A stretch of DNA of 8,231 bases, from contig JAPKYY010000421.1 in NCBI GenBank assembly GCA_026394095.1, positions 1 through 8,231 on the forward strand, given 5' to 3'. Position numbers and translations under genes: made by a program. Shown one piece after another: positions 6,796 through 8,231 of this stretch. The notes under the pieces were generated by a model that was not told the origin of the DNA, did not search any database, and was given only the letters and a program-made list of their open reading frames with translations. The number at the start of each line of letters is the position of its first letter. The stretch's first letter is position 1. This DNA is from Acidobacteriota bacterium. GTDB lineage: Bacteria; Acidobacteriota; Terriglobia; Bryobacterales; Bryobacteraceae.

Positions 6796-8091
6796 CTAAT
6801 TCTCCTTCAGCGGCGGCTGATAGATGCGGATTTTTTCAATATTCGGCTTCGAGCCCTGGGGCGCAATCAAAGTCAGCCGATGCGGCCCATTCTTCAATCC
6901 ATAAGCAACAGTCTGAACACGATCCCCCGGCCTGACAGGATCTCGAAACTGCGGCAGTGTCGACCATCTTATCTGCCAATCCCCAGGCATCGCGATCTTG
7001 TGCAAACCATAAGACCGCTCGACATCATAGTCCGTCGGATCCAGTGTCACCCTCCCGCTCCTGGACACAAAGCGCTCCTTAGAAGAACCAGCACCATCAA
7101 ATCCAGTGACACTCCCATAGACCTCAAACTGAAATTCCGTACCTGGCGGATTGCGCCCAACCACTTTAAGCACCCACTCCTCTACTTGAAGCGGCTTCTC
7201 ATGTCCAACCCGCATCACCGTGGGCCAATCAGCATCCCAGGTATTGGTCGGGCGGGAGTGATAGAAAAGCCCCGGCCGCTGCCCATCAATCAAGACATCA
7301 AGCGCCGCACCCTGTAATCCCACAACATCCACCCGAGTCCCTTCAAATTCAAGATCCAACCGGCCACCCTTCCATTTAGGTCTAAGCTCTCTCTCCAAAC
7401 CAGGCAGACCAGCAGACGGGGCAACCAGATACTTCTTCGTGATCTCGGCATAGAGTGCTTCGCCTGCCGCGTTCAAATGAACCGAGTCCCGCAACAGCTC
7501 TTTAGGGCTAATCCCACGCTGCTTCAGGTGCTCATGCCACCCACCGCGAATATCCACCAACCCCAGCCCATACTTGGCCGCCAGCTTCGGTAACCACTCG
7601 AAGCTATGCCGCTCCTGAAAGTCGAAACTCTTGCGACGGCTCCCGTTGGGATCCTCTTCTCCAGGCAGCCAAACCACATGGTCGCTCTGCAAAAGAATCT
7701 CAGCCGTAGTATTCGCTCGAATCCAGCGGATAATCTTCTCGTAGACATCTTCTGAACCATAGTCATGAAATAGGATCAGGTCAGGATGGAAGGGCAAAAT
7801 GTCAGCCTCCATCGTTCGAATCAGGTATTGTGTCGAATATCCTCCAATCGATCGATTTTCAATCCTCAAGTCCGCGTGCGGATAACGGGCTCGCAAATCT
7901 TGGGCGACAGCCCTCCACCAATTCTGCTTTGTAATGGATTGCCCATAGAAGAGAACGCGAACCGTCTTTGCATTTGAAGCAGTACTGGCGGCCATTTGAG
8001 ACATACTGCGTTCAATATCCTGTCCCGGCCTCAGCCCCTGGCCGCTAACGCCACCAGTTCCAAATAGAGCAATCAATAGTACTTTCAGCAC
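6796..8091 (-). CDS. Exported SGNH/GDSL-type hydrolase (probable carbohydrate esterase) with C-terminal beta domain
   Basis: A 431-residue product from GTG 8091. An in-frame TAG 9 bases upstream of the GTG fixes the start closely; no clear Shine-Dalgarno is seen. A signal peptide covers residues 1-17 (LKVLLIALFGTGGVSG). The SGNH core spans ~43-223: block I 'VLFYGQSIT' with nucleophile S52, block II 'SIGGYST' with G83 or G84 for the oxyanion hole, and block V 'DSVHLN' with D202 and H205 completing the triad. Block III reads 'FHDYGSED' where the usual GxND Asn is expected, so the third oxyanion contributor is atypical. Residues ~235-428 are beta-rich without catalytic motifs and may bind carbohydrate. 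SGNH enzymes beside sulfatases are usually acetyl or other glycan esterases (knowledge); de-esterification of a sulfated glycan is inferred. It is the first gene of the four-gene operon. Its last codons AAG GAG AAT also provide the Shine-Dalgarno of the next gene. Confidence 0.88.
   Translation of the reverse strand: MLKVLLIALFGTGGVSGQGLRPGQDIERSMSQMAASTASNAKTVRVLFYGQSITKQNWWRAVAQDLRARYPHADLRIENRSIGGYSTQYLIRTMEADILPFHPDLILFHDYGSEDVYEKIIRWIRANTTAEILLQSDHVVWLPGEEDPNGSRRKSFDFQERHSFEWLPKLAAKYGLGLVDIRGGWHEHLKQRGISPKELLRDSVHLNAAGEALYAEITKKYLVAPSAGLPGLERELRPKWKGGRLDLEFEGTRVDVVGLQGAALDVLIDGQRPGLFYHSRPTNTWDADWPTVMRVGHEKPLQVEEWVLKVVGRNPPGTEFQFEVYGSVTGFDGAGSSKERFVSRSGRVTLDPTDYDVERSYGLHKIAMPGDWQIRWSTLPQFRDPVRPGDRVQTVAYGLKNGPHRLTLIAPQGSKPNIEKIRIYQPPLKEN
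6802..6807 (-). promoter_or_regulatory. Strong Shine-Dalgarno AAGGAG for the arylsulfatase, embedded in the SGNH 3' end
   Basis: AAGGAG on the - strand sits 9 bases before ATG 6792 and at the same time encodes the Lys-Glu near the C-terminus of the SGNH protein, whose TAG (6798-6796) lies between site and start. This arrangement favours translational coupling. Confidence 0.75.
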
Positions 8092-8146
8092 ACGAACAAG
8101 CTATCACTACAGCAAAATCGCCGCTCAAGCCTGCCCGGATACCAAC

Positions 8147-8176
8147 TTGACACTATTGCGCGAGACCCGCTATAAA
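8147..8176 (+). promoter_or_regulatory. Near-consensus sigma-70 promoter for the divergent rightward gene
   Basis: TTGACA (8147-8152) is a perfect -35 box and TATAAA (8171-8176) is a -10 box with one mismatch, separated by 18 bases. Transcription would start near 8183, giving a leader of about 44 bases before ATG 8227. Confidence 0.72.
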
Positions 8177-8182
8177 TGGTTA

Positions 8183-8204
8183 AGTCCTTTTTTCTCAGAG
8201 GACT
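8183..8204 (+). repeat. Leader inverted repeat (AGTCCT ... AGGACT) starting at the predicted transcript 5' end
   Basis: AGTCCT (8183-8188) and AGGACT (8199-8204) are exact reverse complements separated by ten bases that include a T run. They lie immediately downstream of the -10 box and upstream of the ribosome binding site. TCTCA is repeated at 8193, 8206 and 8212. It may be a 5' stabilising hairpin or an operator; the role is unknown and a 6-bp repeat could be chance. Confidence 0.4.
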
Positions 8205-8215
8205 ATCTCAGTCTC

Positions 8216-8221
8216 AAGGGG
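8216..8221 (+). promoter_or_regulatory. Shine-Dalgarno AAGGGG for the rightward gene
   Basis: AAGGGG ends 5 bases before ATG 8227, a good spacing. Together with the upstream promoter it supports the reality of the gene cut by the window end. Confidence 0.6.
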
Positions 8222-8226
8222 TCAAC

Positions 8227-8231
8227 ATGAA
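8227..8231 (+). CDS. Start of a divergently transcribed gene, truncated by the window end
   Basis: Only the ATG and two further bases are inside the window, so nothing can be said of the product. The start is supported by AAGGGG at the correct distance and by the strong promoter upstream. Its position divergent from a glycan-modifying operon makes a receptor, transporter or regulator of the same system plausible, but this is a guess. Confidence 0.55.

Larger units (their letters stand above)
8092..8226. other. Divergent intergenic region between the sulfatase operon and a rightward gene
   Basis: These 135 bases separate the SGNH start from the + strand start at 8227. The right half holds a clear + strand promoter, a leader hairpin and a ribosome binding site. 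For the leftward operon only a poor candidate is visible (TTGAGC at 8128-8123, 17 bases, GATAGC at 8105-8100, with three of six -10 matches), so that promoter may need an activator or another sigma factor. Confidence 0.7.

Noticed and set aside
8100..8128. - strand promoter TTGAGC-17-GATAGC for the sulfatase operon
   Set aside because: Only three of six bases match in the -10 box and it would leave almost no leader; too weak to call as a feature.

Overview
The window looks like a stretch of chromosome from a Gram-negative soil or aquatic bacterium of the Acidobacteriota (Bryobacter/Solibacter-like). This is a judgement from protein style, not from a marker gene: a TPR protein with a beta-type N-terminal remnant, a secreted LssY_C/beta-barrel protein, Tat-exported FGly sulfatases, and a HEAT-like plus PA-IL-lectin protein. 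Every complete gene product carries an export signal, so the region is devoted to the envelope and extracellular space. I see no RNA genes, insertion sequences, CRISPR arrays or integration sites, and coding density is near 98%.

Left block (1-2949, + strand): the 3' part of a TPR protein gene, then 16 bases later a 776-residue exported protein. That protein joins an N-terminal beta-rich domain, an LssY C-terminal-type domain (PF14067-like) and a probable outer-membrane beta-barrel ending in Phe. The pair is probably one transcription unit whose promoter lies outside the window.

Right block (8091-2946, - strand): four tightly packed genes reading towards the left block. In order they are an SGNH/GDSL-type esterase with a C-terminal beta domain, a Tat-exported arylsulfatase-family enzyme, a heparan-N-sulfatase-like sulfatase with Tat and lipobox features, and a secreted protein with a HEAT-like segment and a C-terminal PA-IL (LecA)-like carbohydrate-binding domain. 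Junctions are 3 bases, 17 bases and a 4-base ATGA overlap, so this is almost certainly one operon. The likely joint task is removing ester and sulfate groups from an anionic glycan at the cell surface, with the lectin-like protein as glycan-binding partner. The substrate is inference. No glycoside hydrolase, lyase, transporter or sulfatase-maturing enzyme is visible here.

The two blocks converge at 2946-2949, where their stop codons overlap inside a perfect 6-bp inverted repeat. At the right edge, a 135-base intergenic region holds a near-consensus sigma-70 promoter (TTGACA, 18 bases, TATAAA) on the + strand. It is followed by a leader hairpin, a Shine-Dalgarno sequence and the first codons of a divergent gene cut by the window end.
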